A stretch of DNA of 18,750 bases from JADHUC01 sp964617665 (GTDB lineage: Bacteria; Planctomycetota; Planctomycetia; Pirellulales; Pirellulaceae): positions 1 to 18,750 of the forward strand of contig CAZUAH010000262.1 in NCBI GenBank assembly GCA_964617665.1, given 5' to 3'. Position 1 is the stretch's first letter. Each line of letters begins with the position of its first letter. Below, piece by piece: positions 7,782-16,800 of this stretch. Both the position numbers and the translations under genes were made by a program. The notes beneath the pieces are model-generated. The model made no database searches and was not told the DNA's origin. It was given only the letters and a program-made list of their open reading frames with translations.

Positions 7782-9215
7782 CAGCCACAAAACCGCGTCG
7801 CCGGTGAACGGAGCATCAAGTGTCCTGGTGGCGCCTCCGTCGACCGGATCGGCATCCATTGCATTTCCCTTAGTTGGATTGAACCACTCGGCCACTAGCT
7901 TCCCCGGCGTCGCCGACAGATCGACGGTGACTTTGCCGCCATCGAGTGCATAGACCAGGTATTCGCCTTCGTCCGCAGAAGCATTTGCCAGGCAATAGCC
8001 ACTCGACGCCAATTTGTTCATCGGCGTCATCGCAGCTAGATTCATCCGTTCGGCAAAGCGGCGCGTGTAACCAAGGCTCTTGCGGATCGGGTCCCACTTC
8101 GGATCGAACCGGTTGCCGATCACGGTGCCGTCGTACGGATCCATGAACAACGGGTTGAGTCCTCGAAGAAAACTCTTCCAAACCCAAGCCTGATTGCCGC
8201 CGATGCCCCATAGATGGTCCGTGTCGGTGAGGATGACCTTGCTGCCGTCGGCCGCGGGCGGATTGTCGCGATAGCCGCCTTCGGGATTGGGCGAAATCCA
8301 CTCGGCCGGACTGTCAAACAAAGTGCGATTCTTCCCGCCTTTGTACTGAAACGTCATGCCCACGGGATGTTGCTTCGGCTTGTCGCGTTCGTAGCGGTGA
8401 ATGTAGTCGATTATGTGGTACTGCCACGGAGTCGACCCTGTATGGTTTTCGTTGGAGATCTCGTACAGCACGTTGTCTAGATCTTCGACCGTGTCGACGA
8501 CTTTACGAACGTAAGCTTCCTGCAGGGCTGTGACTTTCCGGTTGGTCAACGCGTGAGTCTCAAGGCCCTTTCCATCGCCGTTCGCATCCCCATCGATTCC
8601 GTTGATGTTGTTCGCCGGATGAAACGGATGAGTCTCCCACGCCTGTTTGGCGAACTGTACTCCCCAACCCTCGAACAGCATCACCGATACGTAGATGCCT
8701 CGCTGGCCTGCGGCCGTCACGCGCCGCCGCAGGCGATCGAAATAATCGCGATCGTATTTGGTCAGATCGAATTTCGGTTTGCCGTCGGCAGCGTTGCCAG
8801 GGCCGGTTCGCGCAAACGGGTGGGGTGCCACCATGTGCGTTGCGCCCGGCCGCCAGTGTCCCGGTTGCCAGCGAGTCGATTCCCAAGTCCACATGCGGAT
8901 GAAGTTGTGATTCAGGCGTTCGAGGAAATCGAGATACGAGTCGAAGTCGAATTTCGTTGGAGGGTCAGCCGATCCCATATCCGACAGATTCGACCACGTG
9001 TGTGTCCCGGTCAGGTAGACTGCCTTCCCGTTGCCGTCGGCGAAGTATCGCGGGTTGCTCGGGTGAACACGCAACGGACCGGAGGCTGGCCTGCGCGACG
9101 ACTTGACGGTTTTCGCTTCCGCCGCCCAGCCGCGTCGGCGATCGCCAAAAACGTTGGCAAGAGCCCCAGCAATCATGAATTGGCCAGAGTGCCATAAGAA
9201 CTCACGTCGCCGCAT
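7770..9215 (-). CDS. Tat-exported TIM-barrel glycoside hydrolase-like protein with C-terminal collagen-binding-like domain
   Basis: The 481-residue product starts MRRREFLWHSGQFMIAGALA, a Tat-like leader. AAAAGGAG 6 bases upstream of 9215 decides the start over the longer frame to 9242. Residues about 48-400 look like an (alpha/beta)8 glycosidase barrel of the DUF4038/apiosidase-like kind: YFADGNGKAVYLTGTHTWSNL, HNFIRMWTWE, GIYVSVMLFEGWG, and VLYEISNEN with Glu256 as the likely acid/base. VILTDTDHLWG probably belongs to the second half of the active site. An Asp/Gly-rich loop, IDGDANGDGKG (about 207-217), resembles a calcium-binding loop. The last 65 residues (GEYLVYALDGGKVTVDLS... AEWFNPTKG... 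DAVLWLKK) fit the 'putative collagen-binding domain' that ends this family. The gene lies 74 bases downstream of the giant propeller gene on the same strand and is probably co-transcribed with it. The substrate is unknown. Confidence 0.85.
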   Translation of the reverse strand: MRRREFLWHSGQFMIAGALANVFGDRRRGWAAEAKTVKSSRRPASGPLRVHPSNPRYFADGNGKAVYLTGTHTWSNLSDMGSADPPTKFDFDSYLDFLERLNHNFIRMWTWESTRWQPGHWRPGATHMVAPHPFARTGPGNAADGKPKFDLTKYDRDYFDRLRRRVTAAGQRGIYVSVMLFEGWGVQFAKQAWETHPFHPANNINGIDGDANGDGKGLETHALTNRKVTALQEAYVRKVVDTVEDLDNVLYEISNENHTGSTPWQYHIIDYIHRYERDKPKQHPVGMTFQYKGGKNRTLFDSPAEWISPNPEGGYRDNPPAADGSKVILTDTDHLWGIGGNQAWVWKSFLRGLNPLFMDPYDGTVIGNRFDPKWDPIRKSLGYTRRFAERMNLAAMTPMNKLASSGYCLANASADEGEYLVYALDGGKVTVDLSATPGKLVAEWFNPTKGNAMDADPVDGGATRTLDAPFTGDAVLWLKKA

Positions 9216-9289
9216 AGCTTTCTCCTTTTGCTGGAAGTGCACAGTTGTTCGATTCGTTCAGTACGACCAACGGGCGCGGTCGCTTGCAT

Positions 9290-12200
9290 CTAATCCTCTT
9301 GTTCGATCTCGACGGCGCTCAGGATGGCTGGGCGTTTGCTGTCTGTGGACGGGGCGAGGCCCAGGGAGATTGTGTCGACCGCCCGGATGCCTTTGATTTC
9401 TCTAGTCAGTGCCTTCCGACAACCGCCTGCCTCGGTGGCGACATCCAGACCCTCGATGACCGTTTTGCCCTGGATGTTGACGTCGAATACCCGCTCGCCC
9501 GTTCTCTCGCCCTCCATTTCGGCGAAGTGCAAACGGACGGTGAAGGTCCTTTCACTTGGCGGTGCCGGCCGCTCGAATACGAGATCCGCCTCGCCGCCGC
9601 TCACGAACCATCGCCGCCACGAACGGAATTTGTAGAAGGTCCTCTCCGGCCCAACGCCTGTCCTATTGAAGCTCTCAAGGAAGATCTCCTGTCCTTCGGC
9701 CGGGCCGTCAAACGGAACGGCGATCTCGGCGGACCAGGCCGCGTCCGTGACATGAGTCGCCGTCTTCCAGTCGAGTTCCTTCTCGGTCCCCCTCATAATC
9801 CATCGAAGGTCGCTCTTGCCAGTAACCCTCGCACCGGAGGCCGAAAGGAAGATGTACTCGTATTGGTCCACGCCTTTCTGGAAGCGGACTTTCAGACTAT
9901 CATCCCGCCACGCAGGCGCGTTTTCACCTTGCGTATTCATCGTCCAGGGAAGCGGTTGGCCGTCCGTCAGCGGCGCCATTCGCACAAAGCCGATGTAGAG
10001 ATTCTTCGCATCGTAACGCAGCCATGCGCGTTCCGATGAGACTCGCCGCGAATCGTCCACCAGCCGGAGTTCCTCGGCGCCATCCCAACACGCGTCATCC
10101 AGCCTGCCGTCGATCCGCGGAGCTTCGTTTGCCTTGAGTGCGACGGCTGGCCGCGCCAAGTCCAAGTCAAGCGTTGCCGACGCCAGTCCCTCCACGCCGC
10201 AACTGTACAGCCACGGTCGCTCGGTGCCCTCGATCGCGATCTCGTCGGCATTCTCGCGATAGTAATCCGCAGCTTTACACGTGGTCAGCGGCACCCTGAG
10301 GTTCTGCGGCGAAAACGGTCGCGGGAAGCCCAGCCAGAGTTTGCCGTCTTTGTCTCGCTTGTCTCCGACACCACCGAAGTTGAACGATACCGTTTTCAGT
10401 TGCGATCCTCGTTTCGGCGGCTCGCAAGTATAGGCACCCCAATGCTCGTTGCGATCGTCGGCGATCAGGGCCAGCGACGTCTGGAAGCTGTACGCGCAGG
10501 TGCAACTGCTGGAAGCCTCGGGCATAAGCACGATTCCGCCAGCCGGCAGCGTGTTGATCCAGCAGCCCGGTCGCGTCTGGCCAAGCCAGTGCATCCCAGT
10601 ATCCGTGGCCATGTCGTAGATACCGAGGCTTCCGGACCGCATGAACATCGCCGCTGGACAAGCCGAGTAGGTACCGCAGCCGCCGTTGCCCACGCCGAAC
10701 GGTAGGATCGTCTCGCCGCTCAACGGACCGGTGCGGTGCAGTTCTTCGCCGGTCTCCAGGTCGAATGCGCGCGGCGGAGCCACGATCGTTCCATCCACGA
10801 TAATGGGCGGCACAACGGGAAAGTCGCGGAGCGCTATCGCCCATTGATAGTGGTCGATGCCGGGGCCGTAGGTGTCGTACAGACTTGGTGGCACTGTCTT
10901 GGACCACCGTTCCTGACCGGTTGCGGCGTCGTAGACGGTATAGCCTGTCCCGGCCGCGACGAGGCTGTTGTCCGACAGCAGCAGTTCCCAGCGGTCTTGG
11001 ATCGGCTTCGACCACACGGCCTTGCCCGTGTTCATGTCGATGGCTTTCAGGATCGTTTTCCCGATGCCTCCGATGTCGTTCTCTTGGTCCATGACATAGA
11101 CGCGTTCTTCATCGGCGACGATTGCCTTCGGCGCGATCGCGTACTGCGACTTGTGGACCCACAGCTCTTTGCCCGTTCTCTTGTCGACGGCAAACAGGTA
11201 TCTTCCCTTCGGTGTCGACAGTGGCCAGTTGGCTAGTGACCTCCTGACGTACGCCTCGCCGATCGTGCCCAGGATAGCTTTGTCCGTCACGGACAGGTAG
11301 TTCCATTCGACCTGGTTGAAGACCAACCCGCCCCTACCTCTTGTCGCCCTTTTGCTCTTTGGCAGAGGTTCCGATCTTGAGCCAAGTTCGATGCCCGCGG
11401 GCGGATTGTACGTCTGCAAGATCTTACCCGTGTCGCCGTCTAGTTGCAGGCAGGTTGTACCGTGAGGCGCGTACACGCAATTGTCGTCAGCCACGACACT
11501 TGGGCCGCGGTCATTTCCTGGAAAGCGGCCCACGCCTTTCAACTCGCGCGACCACATCTCCCGACCGTTGTAGGCGTCCACAGCGATAACGTGATCCTGT
11601 GCCGGCACGAACAGCCGTCCGTTGGCATAGACCGGTATCGGCGGGAATCTGTGCCGGTCGACCATGCGAGCCGGCCCCGGGCCGCCGAACCAAAGTGTCT
11701 TCAGCGGCAAGCGGACGTGTGTGTCGCGGCTGGCGGATGTCCGCCCGGAGTTGGCAAACGGGTGACTCCAACTGCCGGCGCCCGGAAGAGGGCCCCTTGT
11801 CGCACGGACGAATCGGCCGTCCACGGTGATTCTGTTCTCCGCCGCCCCCGCAGCGATCAACCATTTCCGTGCGGCTCCCGTATCAGCACCCTGGATCGTC
11901 AGGACGCCACCGCATGGCCTGAGACAACGATACACACTCGCGGGGTCACACGACGACGGATCGGGTACGACGATCAAGTTGGCAAAGTACGGGGCGTAAG
12001 GTAGTTGCTTCGGATTGCCTCGATGTACGGCGATCCGCACGCCGTAGAGCCCCAGACGATCATAAAGGCGGCGGGCCTGGGCGATCTTCCTTTCGTCCTG
12101 CTCCAGGACAATGACGTACAGGTCCGACTCCGTAGCTAGACCGGCAGGAAGCAGTGCGTCGTGCAAGCCGAGAACCAGACAGTACCCGCTACGAATTCCA

Positions 12201-13705
12201 CATCGTTCGATGATCTCCTTGGCTGCTTCTGCCTGTGAGGACACTTCTTTATCGTCGACGGGGGCCTCTACGATCGGCGGTTCGTCGACCTTCTCCCGAC
12301 CAAAACAGTAAATCCGTCCCGTCGAAGTACTAACCAGCAACCGCCCGGAGGCCACGGCCAGCCCGCGGGCCTGACCTTCGACCTTTGCTTTCCAGCGTTC
12401 TTCGCCCGAATCGGCGTCGAGCAGGATCACGGTATCCGACCCTCCCGCGACCAACGTTTTCCCGGCCACAATCAATTCGGTGATCCGCCCGGTTGACGTT
12501 TGCCATTTCGCCTTGTCCCTGACTTTCTGTGCGGCGAAACCCGCGCCGTCGTGACCGTCTGCGTGCGGTGGGGACAGGTTGACTTCTTTCGATATCTGTT
12601 TGTAATCGACAGCCAAGACGGAACTCTGTTTGCCCGAATATGTGCCTGCCGTCAGATAGAGTGTCTCGTTCGAGAACGCTGCCCTGTACACGTCAGCAAG
12701 CGAAAACATGGGTTTGCCCGTGCGGACGTTCCACCCCATCAGCCCCTCGGGCCGCAGGAGGCTATCTGGCCCCAGCGACGAGACTGGCAGTCCCGTTCCC
12801 CTCCGGCAAGCGCTGAAGAAGACACCCTTCGTCGTCATCGTCCACGCCGAGCCGGGGCGGTGGTGCTTGCCCCAGGCGATCTTCCACGGAAGCAGTTCCC
12901 CCGTGGCCGTGTCGAATCTGGCCGGCATCGCGCGACCGGTCGGCACCAGCAGGACGCCATCGGCCAGTGCAAGATAGCCTTGTGGCGACACGCCCGTGAT
13001 GCCCTCGAAGTTGTTATGAGGCATAAGCATGTACTGCTGGTTCGACGTATTGTTCTTCCATATCACCGACCCGTCGTCCGCGTCGAGCGCGTAGATGGAG
13101 ACGCCGTCCGGCCCCCACATTCCCGCCGTGAAATACGCGATTCTCCCATCGACCAGTACACCCGACCGCCCCGGCCAACGCGAGATCATCTGCCCGTTTC
13201 CAATCATCCGCTCGTCCCGCGGACCGCCGCGGAAATGCCAAATGAGCCTGCCGTCGCGGCTGTTCAGGCAGTACAAACAGCCGTCGTCACTGGCCGCATA
13301 AACGCGCCCACCCGATACGCAAGGTGCGAACCGGACCGGGCCTTCCGTATAGAAGCTCCAGACCTCTTGGCCGCTGTCCAGATCGACGGCGTAGACCTTA
13401 TGATCTGCCGACGATCCGTAGTACATCCGCCCGTCCGCCGCGACCACCTGGTAGGCGTGATCGAAGGTCATTCGGTGGACTTCCTTGCCGGGCTCCGGCC
13501 AAGCAGCCCGCGGACGATGGCGGGACACGTACGTCCACTGAAGATGCAACGGCGGTGTGAGTCCTTGTGACGAGTGGCCACATCCTGTGTTGTTACCCCG
13601 ATACACCGGCCAAGACTCGTCCGCACCCGATTTGCGGGCACACAGCATTACTGTTGCGGACGCGATCGTCACCAGAACCACGAGTCGCTGACATTGACAA
13701 ACCAT
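9290..13705 (-). CDS. Giant secreted multidomain protein: PQQ-like propeller, methyltransferase-like segment, second propeller, malectin-like domain with nested CBM9-like domain
   Basis: The 1471-residue product starts MVCQCQRLVVLVTIASATVML, a signal peptide, which favours the start at 13705 over 13759. Only a weak GAAGGG lies upstream. Domains in order: a PQQ/BamB-like beta-propeller (about 27-475; blade motifs KVYAVDLDSGQEVW, CLYCLNSRDGRLIW, SIYALDADDGSVIW); a methyltransferase-like Rossmann segment (about 490-640; CLVLGLHDALLPAG, NPKQLPYAPYFANLIVVPD, YRCLRPCGGVLTI); a second propeller (about 665-1090); a malectin-like start (FNFGGVGDKRDKDGKLWL, about 1108); a CBM9/DOMON-like domain (about 1195-1378; APRIDGRLDDACWDGAEELR); and the malectin-like rest (TFTVRLHFAEMEGERTGERVFDVNIQGKTV). 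It probably acts as an extracytoplasmic scaffold or glycan-binding protein. No quinoprotein active-site cysteines or haem motif are evident, so a dehydrogenase role is not supported. It heads a minus-strand pair with the TIM-barrel gene and is divergent from a related propeller gene. Confidence 0.87.
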   Translation of the reverse strand: MVCQCQRLVVLVTIASATVMLCARKSGADESWPVYRGNNTGCGHSSQGLTPPLHLQWTYVSRHRPRAAWPEPGKEVHRMTFDHAYQVVAADGRMYYGSSADHKVYAVDLDSGQEVWSFYTEGPVRFAPCVSGGRVYAASDDGCLYCLNSRDGRLIWHFRGGPRDERMIGNGQMISRWPGRSGVLVDGRIAYFTAGMWGPDGVSIYALDADDGSVIWKNNTSNQQYMLMPHNNFEGITGVSPQGYLALADGVLLVPTGRAMPARFDTATGELLPWKIAWGKHHRPGSAWTMTTKGVFFSACRRGTGLPVSSLGPDSLLRPEGLMGWNVRTGKPMFSLADVYRAAFSNETLYLTAGTYSGKQSSVLAVDYKQISKEVNLSPPHADGHDGAGFAAQKVRDKAKWQTSTGRITELIVAGKTLVAGGSDTVILLDADSGEERWKAKVEGQARGLAVASGRLLVSTSTGRIYCFGREKVDEPPIVEAPVDDKEVSSQAEAAKEIIERCGIRSGYCLVLGLHDALLPAGLATESDLYVIVLEQDERKIAQARRLYDRLGLYGVRIAVHRGNPKQLPYAPYFANLIVVPDPSSCDPASVYRCLRPCGGVLTIQGADTGAARKWLIAAGAAENRITVDGRFVRATRGPLPGAGSWSHPFANSGRTSASRDTHVRLPLKTLWFGGPGPARMVDRHRFPPIPVYANGRLFVPAQDHVIAVDAYNGREMWSRELKGVGRFPGNDRGPSVVADDNCVYAPHGTTCLQLDGDTGKILQTYNPPAGIELGSRSEPLPKSKRATRGRGGLVFNQVEWNYLSVTDKAILGTIGEAYVRRSLANWPLSTPKGRYLFAVDKRTGKELWVHKSQYAIAPKAIVADEERVYVMDQENDIGGIGKTILKAIDMNTGKAVWSKPIQDRWELLLSDNSLVAAGTGYTVYDAATGQERWSKTVPPSLYDTYGPGIDHYQWAIALRDFPVVPPIIVDGTIVAPPRAFDLETGEELHRTGPLSGETILPFGVGNGGCGTYSACPAAMFMRSGSLGIYDMATDTGMHWLGQTRPGCWINTLPAGGIVLMPEASSSCTCAYSFQTSLALIADDRNEHWGAYTCEPPKRGSQLKTVSFNFGGVGDKRDKDGKLWLGFPRPFSPQNLRVPLTTCKAADYYRENADEIAIEGTERPWLYSCGVEGLASATLDLDLARPAVALKANEAPRIDGRLDDACWDGAEELRLVDDSRRVSSERAWLRYDAKNLYIGFVRMAPLTDGQPLPWTMNTQGENAPAWRDDSLKVRFQKGVDQYEYIFLSASGARVTGKSDLRWIMRGTEKELDWKTATHVTDAAWSAEIAVPFDGPAEGQEIFLESFNRTGVGPERTFYKFRSWRRWFVSGGEADLVFERPAPPSERTFTVRLHFAEMEGERTGERVFDVNIQGKTVIEGLDVATEAGGCRKALTREIKGIRAVDTISLGLAPSTDSKRPAILSAVEIEQED

Positions 13706-13873
13706 AGATACCGTACCCTTCTGTCGATCGCCAGTTGAATGAATCCGTTGCTTTGCCACAATTGTATCCGATCATTGTTACAATGTGCTACTTGTAAACA
13801 ATTGACGATCATCAAGAACGGAAGCTGGCAAACGAGGCATTTTCAACTCAGGAAGACTGAACTCGGTGCACTC
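13706..13873. promoter_or_regulatory. Divergent promoter region with three evenly spaced TTGT/ACAA dyads
   Basis: This AT-richer stretch separates the two divergent propeller genes. It holds ACAATTGT (13758-13765), CATTGTTACAATG (13773-13785) and TTGTAAACAA (13792-13801). Their centres are exactly 17.5 bp apart. The middle dyad contains TGTTACAAT, which fits an extended -10 element on the plus strand (TACAAT at 13779-13784). The first dyad overlaps TACAAT on the minus strand (13766-13761). The -35 boxes are poor on both strands. The arrangement fits a shared operator covering two back-to-back promoters, but this is inference. Confidence 0.4.
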
Positions 13874-16800
13874 ATGAAGCTACCACGACTCATTCGCGTT
13901 CATGTATTGCTTCTCACTTTCGTTTCGCAGAACACAGTTCTCGCCATGACGGCAAACGAGAGGATTGCCGACGCCAACTTGGCCGGAGGGCTTGTCGTCT
14001 CAATTGGTGCCGATCGTGAGCTGGTGACTGCGCTGAGTGCCCGTGATGCCTTTGTAGTTCACGTGCTTAGCCGCGATGTCAAGGAAGTCGCTGCCATGCG
14101 GGCATTTGTGCGGAGCAAGGCATGGTACGGCCGTGTCTCTGTCGATCGCCTGGAGGGCGACCGGCTGCCCTATGCCGACAATCTGGTCAATCTCATCGTG
14201 ATGCGCGATGCGAGACACGGGATGCGAGATGTGGAGATTGAGAGGGTGCTCGCGCCACGGGGTGTTGCCATTATCCACGAGAAGAACGGGGATCTCATAT
14301 CCCGTATCCTGTATCCCGCATCCCGTATCGGGGATGGCTTCGTGAAGTTCACGAAGCCGGTCCCTGCTGAGATGGACGAATGGACACACTATCTTCACAA
14401 CCCATCAGGGAATCCGGTCGCGGAGGATGATCTCGTCAAGCCACCCAGGCAACTGCAATGGGTGAGCGATCCGGAATGGGCGCGGCATCACGAACATATG
14501 GCCAGCATGAATGCACTGGTCTCGTCGGGCGGCAGACTGTTCTTCATCTGTGACGAAGGTCCCATAGTCTCCATGCTGCACCCGCCCGAATGGAAGCTTA
14601 CCGCACGGGACGCCTTCAACGGATTGCTGTTGTGGCAACGGTCGATTGACGACTGGTTCAACCATCTCCATCCCCTCAAAAACGGTCCGGCCTCCATGCC
14701 ACGTCGCTTGGTTGTGGACAACGAGCATGTCTATGTGACTATGGGGATCGATCAGCCCGTCTCCGTGTTGGATGCGAAGACCGGAAGTACGCTGCGCGTT
14801 TGCCACGGAACAGAAACCACGCGCGAGATCGTTCTTTCGGAAGGTCGCCTTTTCTTGGTGAGAGGCGATGATTCGGGTACGTTCCTCACGGCCGCAGATC
14901 CCAGCACTGGTACGGTGATGTGGGAAAAGCAACATAGTGTGAGCACTCTGACACTGGCCGTTAACGCAGACATGGTTGTCTTCTTTGACGGGACCAAAGT
15001 CATCGCTCTCGATCATGAAACCGGCATGACACTATGGTCATCCGAGGCCCTTCCGGAGCGGAGTCGAGCCAACTGGCTGACGAAAAATCCGCCTCGGCTA
15101 ATTCTACAGGAGAAAGCGGTGGTCGTCGCGCTGAACAAAGCGGTGTATGCCGTCTCCAGCGATAGCGGAAACCTGCTGTGGTCGGCGCCCCAACCGCGAT
15201 CGGGCTACGTGTCGCCGAAAGACCTGTTCGTGATCGACGGTCTGGTGTGGTACGGCGATACGGCCGGCGCGAAAAACTCGGGGCGATTCGAAGGGCATGA
15301 TCTGCTGACAGGGGAGATCAAACGAAGTTTCCTGCCCGATCTTGATGCCGTGTGGCTGTCGCATCACCGATGCCATTTTTCGAAGGCCACGTGCAACTAT
15401 ATCTTGCCGGCCCGCATGGGTGTCGAATTCGTTGACCTCGAACGAGAAAAGTGGAAGGCAAATCACTGGGTTCGCGGCGGATGCATTTACGGCATTATGC
15501 CCTGTAACGGCCTGCTCTATGCACCACCCCATGCCTGCGCGTGCTATTTTGAGGCCAAACTCAACGGCTTCTCGGCGTTGACTTCCAAGGGCCGGCAGGG
15601 CGCTGCGATACCGGAGAACATGCGGCTGGAGAAAGGGGAGGCCTACGGGCATACCCCGACAGTCGACGTCGGCTCCCCGTCCGCTGACGATTGGCCGACT
15701 CTTCGTCAGAACCCGGGCAGGAGCGGTTCGACAAAGACATCGGTTGCCACGACGTTGACGAAACGATGGCAAGTTCCTTTGGGCGGACCGCTTTCGCAGC
15801 CGGTCGTGGCCGAAGGGCAGGTTTTGATCAGCGCAAAGGAAGAACCCACGATCCCTGCCTTGGCCACCAGCGATGGCGCACCGGTTTGGAGCTACACCGT
15901 CGGCAGTCGAGTTGATTCGCCGCCGACGATTTACAGAGGGCTTGTTCTCTTCGGGTCCCGTGACGGATGGATCTACTGCCTACGTGCCCAGGACGGTGCA
16001 TTGGTCTGGCGATACCGCGCGTTTCCCCATGAATCGCTGATCATGGTGCACGGCCGGCTCGAATCGGCATGGCCCGTCAGCGGAAGCGTTCTGATCGAGA
16101 ACGGCGAGGTGCATTGCGTGGCTGGCCGGAACATGTTCCTGGACGGCGGGCTTCGGTACCTGCGTCTGGATCCGCTGACCGGGCAAAAGATCTCCGAAAC
16201 CGTCATGGACCAGACCGATCCGCTACTCGGCGGGAGTATCACGAAATACGATTCCTGGTTGGACATGACGACCACGTTGCCGGATGTGCTCTCCCGTGAC
16301 GGCAAGAACATCTATATGCGTTCGCTGCCCTTCGACATGGAAGGAAATCGACGCCGCATCACCCACATCGCCGAAAAGACGGAGCCGGCCCATCTGTTCT
16401 CGCCCACCGGCTTTCTGGATGACGCCTGGTTCCATCGATCCTATTGGACCTATGCCAGGACCTTTCCCGGCGGCTGGATCGGGCACTTGAATGCAGGGCG
16501 TTACAACCCGTCGGGACGGTTGCTGGTTGTCGATGACGCAACCGTATTCGGTTTCGGCCGGCACCCTGAATACTACAGGTGGACCACTTCGCTTGAATAC
16601 CGTCTCTTCGCCGTGGACAAGGACGTCCATCAAACGCGGGACATATACGCCTACGACGCCTTCAAAGCGGCTCAATTGGAGAACTTCCCGAAGATGAAGA
16701 TTGATCGGCAGCTCGGATTGCCCAGTGGGCCCCGGCCGGCACACTTGAATTCGTATGCATGCAAGTGGGAGAATCGGGACATGTCGCCGCTTGTGAGGGC

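Noticed and set aside
12500..13570. Open frame of 356 codons on the plus strand opposite the giant propeller gene
   Set aside because: The sequence is Arg/Pro/His-rich with no fold signature, while the minus strand encodes regular propeller blades.
9290..13705. Reading the PQQ-like repeats as a quinoprotein alcohol dehydrogenase
   Set aside because: No vicinal-cysteine PQQ site, catalytic motif or haem CxxCH is seen; the repeats fit the BamB-like structural propellers instead.
13739..13873. N-terminal extension of the plus-strand propeller gene with CHNC and CATC motifs resembling a zinc ribbon
   Set aside because: It lies upstream of a clear signal peptide and overlaps the dyad-rich promoter region and the 5' leader of the divergent gene; translation from 13874 is more plausible.
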